Source of the DNA: Polyodon spathula
Lineage: Eukaryota > Chordata > Actinopteri > Acipenseriformes > Polyodontidae
NCBI RefSeq assembly: GCF_017654505.1
Contig: NC_054543.1
Coordinates: forward strand, 24,900,339-24,964,338
Length of the DNA stretch: 64,000 nt
Reading direction: 5' to 3'
Part shown: one piece after another, positions 24,835 through 35,336 of the stretch
How the letters are laid out: each line of letters begins with the position of its first letter
Position numbering within the stretch: the stretch's first letter is position 1
Position numbers and translations under genes: made by a program
Notes under the pieces: generated by a model
What the model was told of the DNA's origin: nothing
Seen by the model: the letters and a program-made list of their open reading frames with translations, nothing else
Databases searched by the model: none

Positions 24835-24839
24835 ATACC

Positions 24840-25381
24840 AAACACACATTTTGTACTGACATTCAGTGGCATCACTGGCAACAGCATGAAGAATGAACTA
24901 TTCATAGGATATTATCAATTTATGCAGATGAATGTGCCCTTGTTTTTTCCTTTTCCAGATAATGTTTGGATTTAAAAGCATGTCAGTGTTTGTCATGTAA
25001 GGTAAAAAGTCAGTCTGAGATATTGTTGGACTGAATTAGAATTGATTAAACTGTTATTCTTTTAGACAGACATATATCAGATAAACTACATGGTTCAGTA
25101 TGCATGGTTCAGTATGTGATAGTAACAGGATATGAATAGGGACTAATAAAACACAAGGGGCAAACCATCCAGTGTCTTCTTTTATTATCAATAACTTCAA
25201 GCACTGAGTCACAACATCAAGAAAAGCAACTTTAGAGTGTACCTGATCGATCAATCCATTTGGTCAATGCAATCCATTTGATCAATGTAATAGGTCACAG
25301 CTGGATATTTTGTATAATATTTTAAAGCACAAGGGAATCCCCTGGATTGAATCAGCCACTTTGTTTTTGGGGTAATTCTTG
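24840..25381. other. No recognisable feature
   Basis: Short unassigned stretch before the L2 5' region. Confidence 0.45.
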
Positions 25382-26057
25382 GTCAAATTAATGCTGCTCA
25401 AGTCAATTTGATATTTCTGCTTATGGTACGACCTTGTGTGTCAACTAAATCTAACATAATTGACTCAAATAAATTGGAATAATTATTAGGTTGTAGTCAA
25501 ATCCAATGTTTAGATTTGAAAAGAAGGAACATGATACTACTGCCACTGAACCCTCTCAAGGAGAAGAGATTTCTGACAAAAACATTTTATATACAAAAAC
25601 AACCAAGTTAGAATAAAGCGATCAGCCACGCAAAGATGTGATATCTACAGAACTGGAGGGGTAAAATTGGCATTAACTAGTGCTCCCCTTTTTATTCATG
25701 CCTGACAGTTCATGTTTTAATAAAAATGGTCGTGGGGTTGGTGTCACATCTTATGTCTGGACCCTTTTTGTGTTTTCTTAGCTAAGGTTCTTGAAACAGT
25801 AGTAATCAAACAACTTAACATATATCTGGACAATAGCAATGTCATTGAAATATTTTCATTCAGGGTTTCGATCTGCTCATAGTACAGAGACTGTCCTTGT
25901 CAGAGTGGTGAATGACTTACTGATAAGTGCTGACTCTAACTCCATGTCCATTCTAGTTCTTTTAGATTCAGTGCTGCATTTGATACTGTGGATCATGCTG
26001 TTTTGATTGATCGTCTGAAAATCTGGGTTGGCTTGACTGGAACATCTCTCAACTGGT
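25382..26057 (+). mobile_element. L2-like LINE copy A, internally deleted
   Basis: Starts with about 390 bp (25382-25771) that is repeated at 26938-27338 and is presumably the L2 5' region. It then jumps to RT sequence at about 25780: LAKVLETVVIKQLN, and after frame changes FSAAFDTVDHAVLIDRLK, matching the LDLSAAFDTVDH block of L2 RTs. The endonuclease is missing, so this is an internal-deletion copy. It stops at the TTAA (26058-26061) where a piggyBac-type MITE begins. Confidence 0.75.
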
Positions 26058-26061
26058 TTAA

Positions 26062-26368
26062 CACTTAGCGGCCCTTTTATTCAGCGCTTGTCAGGCATAT
26101 CAGGGCCAATTTATTTTCATGCACACAGTTTTAAAATATAATTTTTTTTTTAGTAGTAAAACAGGTTTAAAAGGCACTCCATACCAAAAGGACACTCAGT
26201 ACTGCATCGCATCTCCAGCCAAGCCCCACCCCTTGTTCGCTGTATTTTTCACATACCTCTTCATAGTCATAGTGATATACTGTGCATACTGCATAGTGCA
26301 TACTGATAAATCCTCTCCTGATTACTCGTTTTATCACCAAACTCCTCAATAATACGATTCAAGTCATA
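26062..26368 (-). mobile_element. piggyBac-type MITE, copy 3, truncated
   Basis: Begins after TTAA at 26058-26061 with a decayed end (CACTTAGCGGCCC) and continues collinear with the 57780 copy through the coding-like block (TCCTCTCCTGATTACTC). It stops near 26368, about 300 bp, so one end is lost. Confidence 0.75.
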
Positions 26369-26937
26369 TATAGTATCTGCTCAGCAATCAGCCATCAGGT
26401 TTTCTTAGGCCCCATATTTGATTGTTTTTATAGTGTATTTTGATACTTTTTAAAACAGCAGGAAAGGCAGTAAACGCATGTCCAGGGTATTAAATATACT
26501 TAATTTTAAAGTTAATATAAATTAATTAAATAGCAAACCTAGTTATTTTCTTTACTTTGACACAAAGATATTTCTCACTTCAAACAAAGGGAACATGGGC
26601 AGACCACAATGTAGACACATATCCACCAATAGCCTGCCTTCCTTAATGGTTACATCCTGATAACATGCCGTTCTGAAAAACAGCACAGTTGTGCGTGATT
26701 TAAGCTGAGGAAACAAGATGTGATTACTGTACAATGAACAGCTTGCATTCAGACTGTGCTTCAGGTTTTATAAACCCACATTGTTCATCTAGTACTGTAA
26801 AAAATTACCTGGGGAACATCGACCACAGTTTTTCTATGAACTGCACACTGTCACAACAAGCAAGTGATCTCAGATAATTAGGACGATCAATCAGCTGTAA
26901 CCTTGATGCTGAGAATAAAAGCACAGCTGACACAACA
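26369..26937. other. No recognisable feature
   Basis: Unassigned sequence between the truncated MITE and L2 copy B. Confidence 0.4.
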
Positions 26938-27735
26938 GTCAAATTAATGCTGCTCAAATCAATTTGATATTTTTGCTTATGGTATGACCTTGTGTGTCAA
27001 CTAAATCTAACATAAGATACTCAAATAAATTGGAAGAATTATGTAGGTTGTAATCAAATACAATGTTTAGATTTGAAAAGAAGGAACATGATACTACTGC
27101 CACTGAGACCTCTCGAGGAGAAGAGATTTCTGACAAAAACATTTTATTTACAAAAACAACCAAGTTAGAATAAAAGCGATCAGCCATGTAAAGATGTGAT
27201 ATCTACAGAACTGCAGGGGTAAAATTTAGACTAACTAGTACTCACCTTTTCTCACCTATTCATGCTTCTAACAGTTCATGTTTTAATAAAAATGGGGGTG
27301 GGGTTGGTGTCACATCTTATGGCTGGACCCTTTTTGTTGTTTTACTGCAACTCTTACAATAGTTTACACTGTGGTAAACATTCCCATCTCTTCAGTTCAA
27401 CCCCCCCCACCCCCCAACTTATGCATAGCTTTACTTAATATAAGGTCACTCTCAAGTAAAGCTTATGTAATTAATGATTTTGTTATAGACCACAAGCTTG
27501 ACTTTCTATTTTTAATTGAAACCTGGCTCAGGGTTGATGAAAATATTCCTCTGATTGAGTCATCTCCCAATAATTATTTTTTTGTTCAGAAAGCTGGTTG
27601 GGGTGGTGCTTTGAATCCATTTGAATCTCTATCTTTACGGTTAAACGGTCATTTACCTGTTGTTATTGTACTTATTTACCTCCCACCAAAATACAACCAC
27701 AATTTTTTTTTTTATCAGAGCTGACTTCCTGTCTA
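26938..27735 (+). mobile_element. L2-like LINE copy B, 5' region and endonuclease start
   Basis: The 5' region 26938-27338 is a direct repeat of 25382-25771. It is followed by a frame from 27371 with the N-terminus of an L2-type AP endonuclease: CIALLNIRSLSSKAYVINDF, HKLDFLFLIETWL (catalytic-type E in ETWL), PLIESSPNNY. The expected GGGLA-type block reads GGAL and the frame decays by 27724. Its 3' end is likely the L2 tail at 28340-28812, with the RT deleted. Confidence 0.75.
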
Positions 27736-28339
27736 CACTTTTATCATCCTGTCACTATTATTAATAGTTTAATTAAGGCTGTATTTTTTAATGGTTCCGC
27801 TGTTGTCAGGGGAAAATGAATCAATGGTCACTTGATGATTGTCTTTGTAAACAGTTGTCTTTGTAAAGGTCTTCATCTGTTTGTGAACTTGTGTACCAGT
27901 GTCCAACTAACCAACAAACAAAAGCTTTAGTCTCCGTGTTCCGTGCTGTATGAAGTGATCACTGCATTGTGCACTGACCAACCAACTGATTTTACTTTCA
28001 TGCAATACAGTACTTTTTTCATGCAATGCAATCCCTTGCGCCTATCTGAGACGTAATGTATTAGACACCGTTTAACCATTGCGAAATAGGACTGTACGTA
28101 TGACCATTTCGATAAGCCATAGACATGTGCACTCATGCTTATGGTTTATGGTTCGTGTTTTCCCCTAGTGACATCACAGATGTCAAGATTCGAAATCTGG
28201 GCTTTTTGGCGGAAGCAACCAAAACAAGCTTTAGATTTTACATTTCTTACAGTTACAGCGCAAAAGTATAAATGATGTATATACTGTATATTTTTTAGAA
28301 CACTATTTATAATGTAGTTTAATAAAATAGAATGTGAAA
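27736..28339. other. No recognisable feature
   Basis: Sequence between the L2 endonuclease and the L2 3' end. It replaces the expected RT, and I cannot assign it. Confidence 0.4.
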
Positions 28340-28812
28340 TAGGTGACATATGGACTTTAAGGTCAGCTAACGCTGGACTTCTGTGTCTCCCAGTGGTAAA
28401 ATTGAAAAGTGTGTTTTGTTTTAATGCTCCCAAGCTGTGGAACTCTTTGCCTTCCTCTGTTAGAGATGCTGCTTCAGTCAGGATTTTTAAAATCAAGATT
28501 AAAGACAAATTTTTATAGATCTGCTTTCTTAACCTAATGTAGATATAAAGTTGCTGTTATCTATTTTCATCTGTTAACTTTGTATTTTATTTGTTGTTCT
28601 TATTTATTTTATTATTTGTTATTTTTTTTACTTATTTCCTGTTTTTTTTTTTTATTTAGTTTTTATTGTCCTATCTAGATATTAGCTATTCATTGTTAAT
28701 TGTGTGATGATACTGTTCTGTCCTGTTTCTTGATCATGATTCATACTATCTGTAAAGCGCTTTGAGATACCATGCTATGAAAGGCATTATATAAATAAAA
28801 TAAATACATTTA
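28340..28812 (+). mobile_element. L2-like LINE 3' end
   Basis: One frame (about 28361-28519) encodes the typical L2 C-terminus: APKLWNSLPSSVRDAASV, then FKIKIKDKFL and a stop. The 3' UTR ends with the L2 hallmark TGTAAAGCGCTTTGAGAT and TATATAAATAAAATAAATAC. It probably belongs with copy B just upstream. Confidence 0.85.
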
Positions 28813-29159
28813 CCTTGGTGCTAAAATCTTTACCTGTGCTTTACGATGCTTTCACTACGCTTTATTACACTTTGCTATGCTTCTACTATGGGGAACTTTT
28901 TTTAAACTTGACGGTCTGAGGATTTTATTCAAAAATTAATTTAAAGAATGTTTAACTACCCAGCTGTGCATTTATTTAATCAATTGCCATGTCAGAAATT
29001 GGCATTTTTTTGCAGATTTTTTATTCTTAGCCATCAATTAAGCAATTTCAACAGTTTTCAAAACTATTTTTGCCTCATTTTTAAAAATGGACACTTTTTA
29101 TTATTATTATGAAAAACAGAAATATATTATTTCAAGAGAATTTAAATAACAAAATGCAA
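28813..29159. other. Repeat fragment (28815-28895), otherwise nothing
   Basis: A third copy of the TTTGCTATGCTTCTACTATG repeat seen at 8585-8660, then AT-rich DNA. Confidence 0.45.
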
Positions 29160-29225
29160 AGAACAAATAGAGCACACAAAATATTAATATTAAATAATTT
29201 CTTTATTAGATTTTTTTAAAAAGAC

Positions 29226-29258
29226 ATATCGGTTTCGGCAGAAATGTGCCTTCATCAG
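29226..29258 (-). ncRNA. Hammerhead ribozyme-like core in the PLE 3' UTR
   Basis: On the minus strand: CTGATGA (29252-29258), a stem II GGCA...TGCC with a 6-base loop, GAAAC (29232-29236), a 6-base loop CGATAT, then GTC. This matches CUGAUGA / stem II / GAAA with a 2-bp stem III and a GUC cleavage triplet, the minimal form reported for Penelope-like elements. Stem I pairing is not evident (GC before the core, UU after GUC), so activity is doubtful. Confidence 0.5.
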
Positions 29259-29664
29259 GCTAGCACATCAAATTTACTCAGGAGGATTATATTAGTTCCA
29301 ATTAACAAGTCAAAAGCAGTTTGCTCAAACCACAATAATCACATTAACTTAATTAATGCATATACAAACATTTATAAACCATCCATAATTAATCACATAT
29401 TATCAGCTCCTAGTCATTAATACAATTTCAAAATTATACCACTAACATTCTAAAGTGCTAAAATACATACAGGGAATAACTCTGCTATAGGAAAGGGCTG
29501 TAATACAATTCATCATTCAAACCAGAAGGAAACAAAGTATTTAATGTATAAATCCAAAAAGATTCTCGTTGTTGAAGTATGTTTATGTGATCACTACCTC
29601 GCTTTGGGCAATTAACCTTCTCTATCCCCAAGCATCGTAATGTAGATGGCGAGTCGTGTCCGAC

Positions 29665-30211
29665 TTATATGTAATGTCTCACTATAGCGTAATCCATATT
29701 TTTAGTTCTAATGGCAGCTTTATGTTCTTTAATTCTCTGTTTTAATGTTCTTTTTGTCCTCCCCAAGAAAAAATTTCCACAAGGACACCCTGGCATATAT
29801 GCAACAAACACTGTATTAATACATTGTTTTATTTTATACCGTTTTCCACTGTGGGGATGACAAAATGAATCAGAGTTGACAGTATTGCTACACACGGCAC
29901 AATTGCTACATTTGTAATTCTTTGGGATGACCGCCAAGCCATGTACTTTGTGGTGCTGCTTTTAAATCACTGTGAACTAAATGATCTCTTAGATTACAAG
30001 CTTGTCTAAACAATATTCTTGGAGGAATCTCCATAAATTGTTTTAAAATGTGATCACTCTGTAATGCATTCCAATGCTTTAATATAATTATCCTCACATC
30101 TTGAGCTTGTGTTGAAAAATCAGTCATAAAAATTGGTGTCTCTTCAATTTGTTTTACATTTAAATCAAAATTAAGTAACCTCAGGTCTTGATTTAATAAT
30201 TGCACGATCAA
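29665..30211 (-). pseudogene. Penelope-like C-terminus with GIY-YIG endonuclease
   Basis: First frame (30211-29906): DVRIIILKHWNALQSDHIL and PPRILFRQACNLRDHLVHSD, the linker typical of Neptune/Poseidon-type elements. The next frame (29937-29665) gives a Cys-rich KCSNCAVC, then INTVFVAYMPGCPCGNFFLG with RTKRTLKQRIKEHKAAI. FVAYM and FFLG correspond to the GIY and YIG motifs, and Arg in KQRIKEH to the catalytic arginine (family knowledge). One frameshift lies in the overlap near 29910-29935. In intact elements this nuclease makes the nick that primes reverse transcription. Confidence 0.8.
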
Positions 30212-30308
30212 TTGCTCTATTTATGTTAGATATACGTTCTATACTTGTTTTTCATATTCTTTATTTTCATCACAATTATATCTCAGTCTCACACATTGGC
30301 TTTATGGA

Positions 30309-30925
30309 CGTGGCAAAGTGGCTGCTGATTGTGAACAGGTGCAGAGGTGATGCAGTGTAGGAATAATCACAGACAATTGTAATCCGGTTAATTGTAATCA
30401 GTCCAGGTGTGTGCAGTAGTGCTCATGGTGGGTGATAACAATAATTTATAGTGACTGTGGTGCAGTGTTGATCCGGCTTTGTGCTGGCCAAAGGCGACAG
30501 CTCTGGATAGGTGTTAGCCGTCTGGTGGTTTATAAACACAGACAATTACTAACAGACACAAACAAACAAAACACTCACAAATATTCTTTATACACAGGTT
30601 TCTCTGGGTCTCTCATGGTCCTTCTAGTCTTAATACAAAAACCAAGCAAAGAAGTAGATTGCGATTCTCCAGCCTCTTTTATGCTGTCATGCATGACTCC
30701 TTGGTAAACGAATGCAGCTATCTTTACAATCTGTAGCTGCTACGTCATTTCTCTTCTGGGTCAATAAGTTCTTGCAACGAAGTCTCGCCTTCTTCCAGAG
30801 TGACCGACTTCCTGACCCTGGGAAAACTGGCAGGCCAGCCCATCCAAAGGACTCTACTTTCACTGCTTAGCGCCCTCACAGGTTGGGAGGGAGATTTACA
30901 ACCAAGATTCATTATTTCTGTCACA
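30309..30925 (-). repeat. 3' LTR of the Gmr1-like element
   Basis: On the plus strand it begins CGTGGCAAAG (T to C at the tip) and ends CTGTCACA. Shares the family blocks and a TATA-like CATAAAAG on the minus strand near 30677. Confidence 0.85.
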
Positions 30926-32399
30926 TATCCCACCGCTCAGTGTAAAGTCGAAGGAACACTCGGCTGAATCTATCTTTCCCATTACTTTCCCCTTCCAGGA
31001 GAAAATTAGAATTTTGATGGTCTTTCCTTGCACAGTGTACTATATGATACAAGAAGGGTTGCAATGCCAGATACCACCGAGTTATCCGGACATTGCTATC
31101 CTTCATTGTGCTTAACAACTTGAGTAGGGCGTGGTCTGTGACGAGATCAAATAAATGCCCCAGCAGGTAGTATCGTAAAGAGTGAGTAGTCCATTTAATG
31201 GCCAAACACTCCTTTTTGACTACGGAGTAGTTGCGCTCCCGGGGGAGCATCTTTTTACTGAGATAAAATATCAGGTGTTCTACTCCACCCACCTTTTGGG
31301 ACAAGACTGCACCCAAACCCACATCTGATCCATCTGTGTGGAGGATGATTATCTTGGTGAAATCAGGTGTGATAAGAGTGGGGGTCTGACACAGTTTACA
31401 CTTAATAGTATCAAACACCTCCTGACACAGCTGACAATTTAATCAAATTTGGAGCACTCTTTTTGGTGAGTTCGACTAGAGCGTTAACCACTGTAGCATA
31501 GTCAAGGATAAAGCGAATGTAATAACCGGCTAAACCCAGTAGTGATCTCACCTGAGTCTTGGTCTTGGGGATCACTGCTTCAACCAAAGCCTCGATTTTG
31601 GTGACCATGGGTCTCACTCTTCCATTTCCCATTAAAAAGCCCAAATATTGAGTCTTTGTTTTGGCAAACGCACATTTTTTCAAGTTGGCTATTAGCGGGC
31701 TGCCATTAGATACTGAAGGACGGCGGTAATCCTTGCCAAATGCTCTCGCCAGGTCGAGTTGTAAATCACCACATCATCAATATACACTGCTGCACATTCA
31801 TGATGTGGATGTAAAACCTGGTCCATTAGTTTCTGAAAGGCAGCAGGCACACCATGTAGCTCAAACAGCATGATTTTGAAATTAAACAGCCCTTCTGGGG
31901 TTGAAATGCATTTTTCTAACTGCAGGCTAAGAGGATCTGCCAGTATCCCTTTGTCAGATTTAAAGTCGAGATAAACTTCACCTTTCCAAGTCTGTCTAAA
32001 AGTTTGTCGACCTGAGGCATCAAACTTTGCAATAGTGTTTACCTTCCAGAAGTCTACATAGAAGCTATTGGTGCCGTCTTTCTTGGCCACTATAACAACT
32101 GCACTGCTCCACTCACTCCTGGGAGGCTCAATCAACCCAAGTTCAAGCATGTCTTTGCGAACACCACTCTGTCGATTTTCTGGGATCCAGTAAGGTCTCT
32201 CTCGTACTGTGACACCTGAGGGAGAGATCATATCATATTCAACTAAGTTAGTTCTGCCAGGCACGTCAGAAAAAACATCGCTGAACTCCTCAATAAGCTT
32301 ACGCAGTTCCAGTTGCTGATCTGGAATCAATTGTTCCCCCATCAAAATTATTTTTGTGCTGGACAGGGGCCTAAATCATCCTCTATATTGCCTGGGGCT
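30926..32399 (-). pseudogene. Gypsy RT-RNase H polyprotein, broken
   Basis: Three minus-strand frames in order. 32345-31692 is the RT: IPDQQLELRKLIEEFSDVF, VVIVAKKDGTNSFYVDFWKV and the catalytic YIDD at 31773-31784. 31683-31411 is the thumb and connection: QYLGFLMGNGRVRP and QVRSLLGLAGYYIRF. 31418-30921 is RNase H: HTDGSDVGLGAVLSQ (Asp), ERNYSVVKKECLAI (Glu) and LVTDHALLKLL (Asp). All main catalytic residues survive, but part of the RT palm is deleted around 31980 (KFDA jumps to a scrambled stretch) and two frameshifts split it. The final FSRVFLRLYTERWD leads directly into the 3' LTR. Confidence 0.85.
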
Positions 32400-32804
32400 A
32401 TAAATAAAATAACACAGACAATTACTAACAGACACAAACAAACAAAACACTCACAAATATATTTTAAACACAGGTTTCTCTGGGTCTCTCACAGTCCTTC
32501 TAGTCTCTAACACAAACCAAGCAAAGGAGTAGATTGCGATTCTCTGGCCCCTTTTATGCTGTCACGTATTACCCTTTGGTAAACGAGTGAAACTGTCTCT
32601 ACAATCTGCAGCTGCTATGTCGTTTCCCTTCTGGGTCAATACGTTCTTGCAAAGGAGTCTGGCCTTCTTCAAAACTGAGTGAATTCCCGACCCTGGGAAA
32701 TAACTGTCAGGCCAGCCTGTCCAAAGGAATCTACTTTTGCTGCTTAGCGCCCTCACAGATGGGGAGGGAGATTTACAACCAAGATTCATTATATTTTTGT
32801 CACA
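32400..32804 (-). repeat. Partial 5' LTR of the Gmr1-like element
   Basis: Matches about 30530-30925 of the 3' LTR. The U5 portion is lost in the same deletion that removed gag, protease and integrase. It ends TTTGTCACA beside the ATGGA duplication. Confidence 0.85.
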
Positions 32805-32809
32805 ATGGA

Positions 32810-32854
32810 ATACTGTTAAGAAAATATCTAGGATGGAAACTCGAAGCTCTCAAG
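32810..32854 (-). pseudogene. 45-bp Penelope-like element piece between two insertions
   Basis: The minus strand reads LRASSFHPRYFLNSIP, the SSFHP...SIP block that precedes the RLRYNC block in Penelope-like RTs. It continues in frame into 30308 once the Gypsy insertion and one ATGGA copy are removed. Confidence 0.8.
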
Positions 32855-33165
32855 ATGATTTCCATTACATGAGAGTAGATGTTAAAACTTCATGCTGATT
32901 TGAACTCAACTCTAGCCAAGATAAGCACCAACTAAGATGTAGCTTTATAGTAAACTAATGTGATCCATCTGCATCTGCATCCATTTGTGTTTCTTTCAAT
33001 CTGATGATGTAGATATCCTTCTGCCTAGTGTTGATGGCTGAGGTGTAATGATGGCTCCTGGGATCAGCTTATTTTGCCTCCCCAGCGCATCAGCACACAT
33101 AACGGCTGTGATGCAGGCTTCTTGGATCAACCACAGTGCGGTCTCCCCAGTGCATCAGCATGACA
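32855..33165 (-). repeat. LINE 3' tail (same family as 5866-6347)
   Basis: Reverse complement matches about 6030-6347, including the 3' limit GGAAATCAT and the repeated GCTGATGCACTGGG and GCTGATGCGCTGGG motifs. Severely 5' truncated; inserted in the Penelope-like RT. Confidence 0.75.
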
Positions 33166-33720
33166 ATCGTCTAGCAAATGTATTTATATCCATTTCTTTC
33201 TGATAGAGTGATTAACAAAATGATTCTTGTTGATGTCATAAATGGCCTCCTCCTCTCATTTACCAACAAACAGATTGGCAAACTTTTGAGCAAATGGGGA
33301 TTCCATAGCTGTTCCCTTTACTTGTTGATAGAATTGATTTTCAAAAGTAAAATAATTATTTTATAAAACGAATTTAGCCAAATCCAATTAAAAACTAAAT
33401 GGGAAGGGAATTGTTCTGTCTTTCAAATTAAATGACATAGCTTATAAACCTAACTCATGGGGAATATTCTTATACAAACTTTATATATCGACACTAACAA
33501 ACTTTTTTGTTGCATTTTCAATTTTGTAAGACAATTTATGACATCCCGCAAATCCTTTAAGAATGATGGAAGCTGTTTTTTTCTCAGTTCAGTTATTGAA
33601 CCAGAACCAGATCCAGAGACAACTGGCCTTGTTATTTTCATATGCAAATTTTAAAATTGTATCAAAGCATTCCTTAATTCCAGTAGTCGGATCACAAATC
33701 AATGGTTATCAGGGCTCTAC
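33165..33720 (-). pseudogene. Penelope-like RT core fragment
   Basis: Minus-strand motifs in order, in shifting frames: DPTTGIKECFDTILKFAYEN, RPVVSGSGSITEL-like, LPSFLKDLRDVINCLTKLKM, SLYKNIPHE-like, then KGTAMESPFAQKFANLFVGK and EEEAIYDINKNHF. These are the fingers-palm motifs of Penelope-like RTs. Several frameshifts and stops. About 100 residues with the catalytic IDD region are missing where the LINE tail sits, except perhaps a residual LDDC near 33165. Confidence 0.8.
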
Positions 33721-34067
33721 ATTTAGATTTTTTGCTACTGGCTCCTTGGGCCACTGAGGTAGTGTTTTTACTGGCCCGGATACAATTTTAACTGGCACAA
33801 TAATAAGTACAAAACTGGGTGCATTGTTTTATAAAGAGCTGCAAATGTATTGGTGAGCCAGCAGTACAATCACTGGTGACTGCATTAAAACAAGTTTGGT
33901 GACATTAGATATGGCAACAAGTACTAGAATTGTTCATTGTTATGTCGGCCGGGGTGTCTTCGGCTCACCACGCACCCCTGTTGTCTGGCAGGGCACCAGT
34001 GGGCTTGCCTGCAAGCTGCCCAGAACTGCGTTGTCCTTTGCCACTGTAGCTCTGAGGTGGCTACATG
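33721..34067. repeat. Unassigned block, GC-rich repeat-like part at 33942-34060
   Basis: Part of the roughly 2.9-kb block that separates two Penelope-like pieces. The GC-rich segment (GGCCGGGGTGTCTTCGGCTC onward) resembles, from memory, a SINE of non-teleost fish, but I cannot define its ends. Confidence 0.35.
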
Positions 34068-35336
34068 AGAACATAAGAACATAAGAAAGTTTACAAATGA
34101 GAGGAAGCCATTCAGCCCATCTTGCTCGTTTGGTTGTTAGTAGCTTATTGATCCCAGAATCTCATCAAGCAGCTTCTTGAAGGATCCCAGGGTGTCAGCT
34201 TCAACAACATTACTGGGGAGTTGATTCCAGACCCTCACAATTCTTTGTGTAAAAAAGTGCCTCCTATTTTCTGTTCTGAATGCCCCTTTGTCTAATCTCC
34301 ATTTGTGACCCCTGGTCCTTGTTTCTTTTTTCAGGCTGAAAAAGTCCCTTGGGTCGACATTGTCAATATCTTTCAAAATTTTGAATGCTTGAATTAGGTC
34401 GCTAGGTAGTCTTCTTTGTTCAAGACTGAACAGATTCAATTCTTTTAGCCTGTCTGCATATGACATGCCTTTTAAGCCCGGAATAATTCTGGTGGCTCTT
34501 CTTTGCACTCTTTCTAGAGCAGCAATATCTTTTTTATAGCAAGGTGACCAGAACTGAACACAATATTCAAGATGAGATCTTACTAGTGCATTGTACGGTT
34601 TTAAAATTACTTCCCTTGATTTAAATTCAACACTTTTCACAATGTATCCGAGCATCTTGTTAGCCTTTTTTATAGCTTCCCCACATTGTCTAGATGAAGA
34701 CATTTCTGAGTCAACAAAAACTCCTAGGTCTTTTTCATAGATTTCTTTTCCAATTTCAGTATCTCCCATATGATATTTATATTGTACATTTTTATTTCCT
34801 GCGTGCAGTACCTTACACTTTTCTCTATTAAATGTAATTTGCCATGTGTCTGCCCAGTTCTGAATCTTGTCCAGATCATTTTGAATGACCTTTGCTGCTG
34901 CAACAGTGTTTGCCACTCCTCCTATTTTAGTGTCGTCTGCAAATTTGACAAGTTTGCTTACTATAGAATCTAAATCATTAATGTAGATTAGGAACAGCAG
35001 AGGACCTAATACTGATCCCTGTGGTACACCACTGGTTACCACACTCCATTCTGAGTTTTTTCCTCTAATAAGTACTTTCTGTTTTCTACATGTTAACCAC
35101 TCCCTAATCCATGTACATGCGTTTCCTTGAATCCCAACTGCATTCAGTTTGAGAATTAATCTTTTGTGCGGGACTTTGTCAAAAGCTTTCTGGAAATCTA
35201 AATAAACCATGTCATATGCTTTGCAATTATCCATTATCGATGTTGCATCCTCAAAAAAATCAAGCAAGTTAGTTAGACACGATCTCCCTTTCCTAAAACC
35301 ATGTTGACTGTCTCCCAGGACCCTGTTACCATATAG
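34068..35336 (-). mobile_element. CR1-like LINE with an uninterrupted RT frame
   Basis: The best-preserved CR1-like copy: one 404-codon frame (35351-34137) without stops. It has QHGFRKGRS, YLDFQKAFDKVPHKR, SGVPQGSVLGPLLFLIYIND, catalytic FADD at 34932-34943, the thumb region NADTW/NREKCKVLHAG-like, and the C-terminal YKKDIAALERVQRRATRIIP, ending LDEILGSISY. The first few codons (MGKIF) come from flanking DNA. The endonuclease and RT start are missing. The 3' tail is (TTCTTATG)n on the minus strand, like the octamer tails of CR1. 5' truncation is at CTATATGGTAACAGGG, the same base as the copy at 63450. Confidence 0.92.

Larger units (their letters stand above)
29160..30308 (-). mobile_element. 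Penelope-like element, 3' part
   Basis: Minus-strand 3' part of a Penelope-like retroelement. It holds the end of the RT region, the GIY-YIG endonuclease (29665-29937) and a 3' UTR with a hammerhead-like core (29226-29258). Reading starts at the Gypsy insertion (30308) with SQCVRLRYNCDENKEYEKQ. It belongs to the same original element as the pieces at 32810-32854, 33165-33720 and 36655-37450. Confidence 0.85.
30309..32804 (-). mobile_element. Gmr1-like Ty3/Gypsy element, internally deleted, with TSD
   Basis: A complete insertion event of 2,496 bp flanked by ATGGA at 30304-30308 and 32805-32809. The 3' LTR is 30309-30925 and a partial 5' LTR about 32400-32804. The interior keeps only RT-RNase H. 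RNase H runs straight into the 3' LTR with no integrase after it, which fits the Gmr1-like order (integrase upstream of RT) seen at 53.5-55.2 kb. gag, protease and integrase are deleted, along with the U5 end of the 5' LTR. Confidence 0.9.

Noticed and set aside
29665..29937. Host GIY-YIG nuclease gene
   Set aside because: Its neighbours on the same strand are Penelope-like RT blocks in the expected order, so it is the element's own nuclease.
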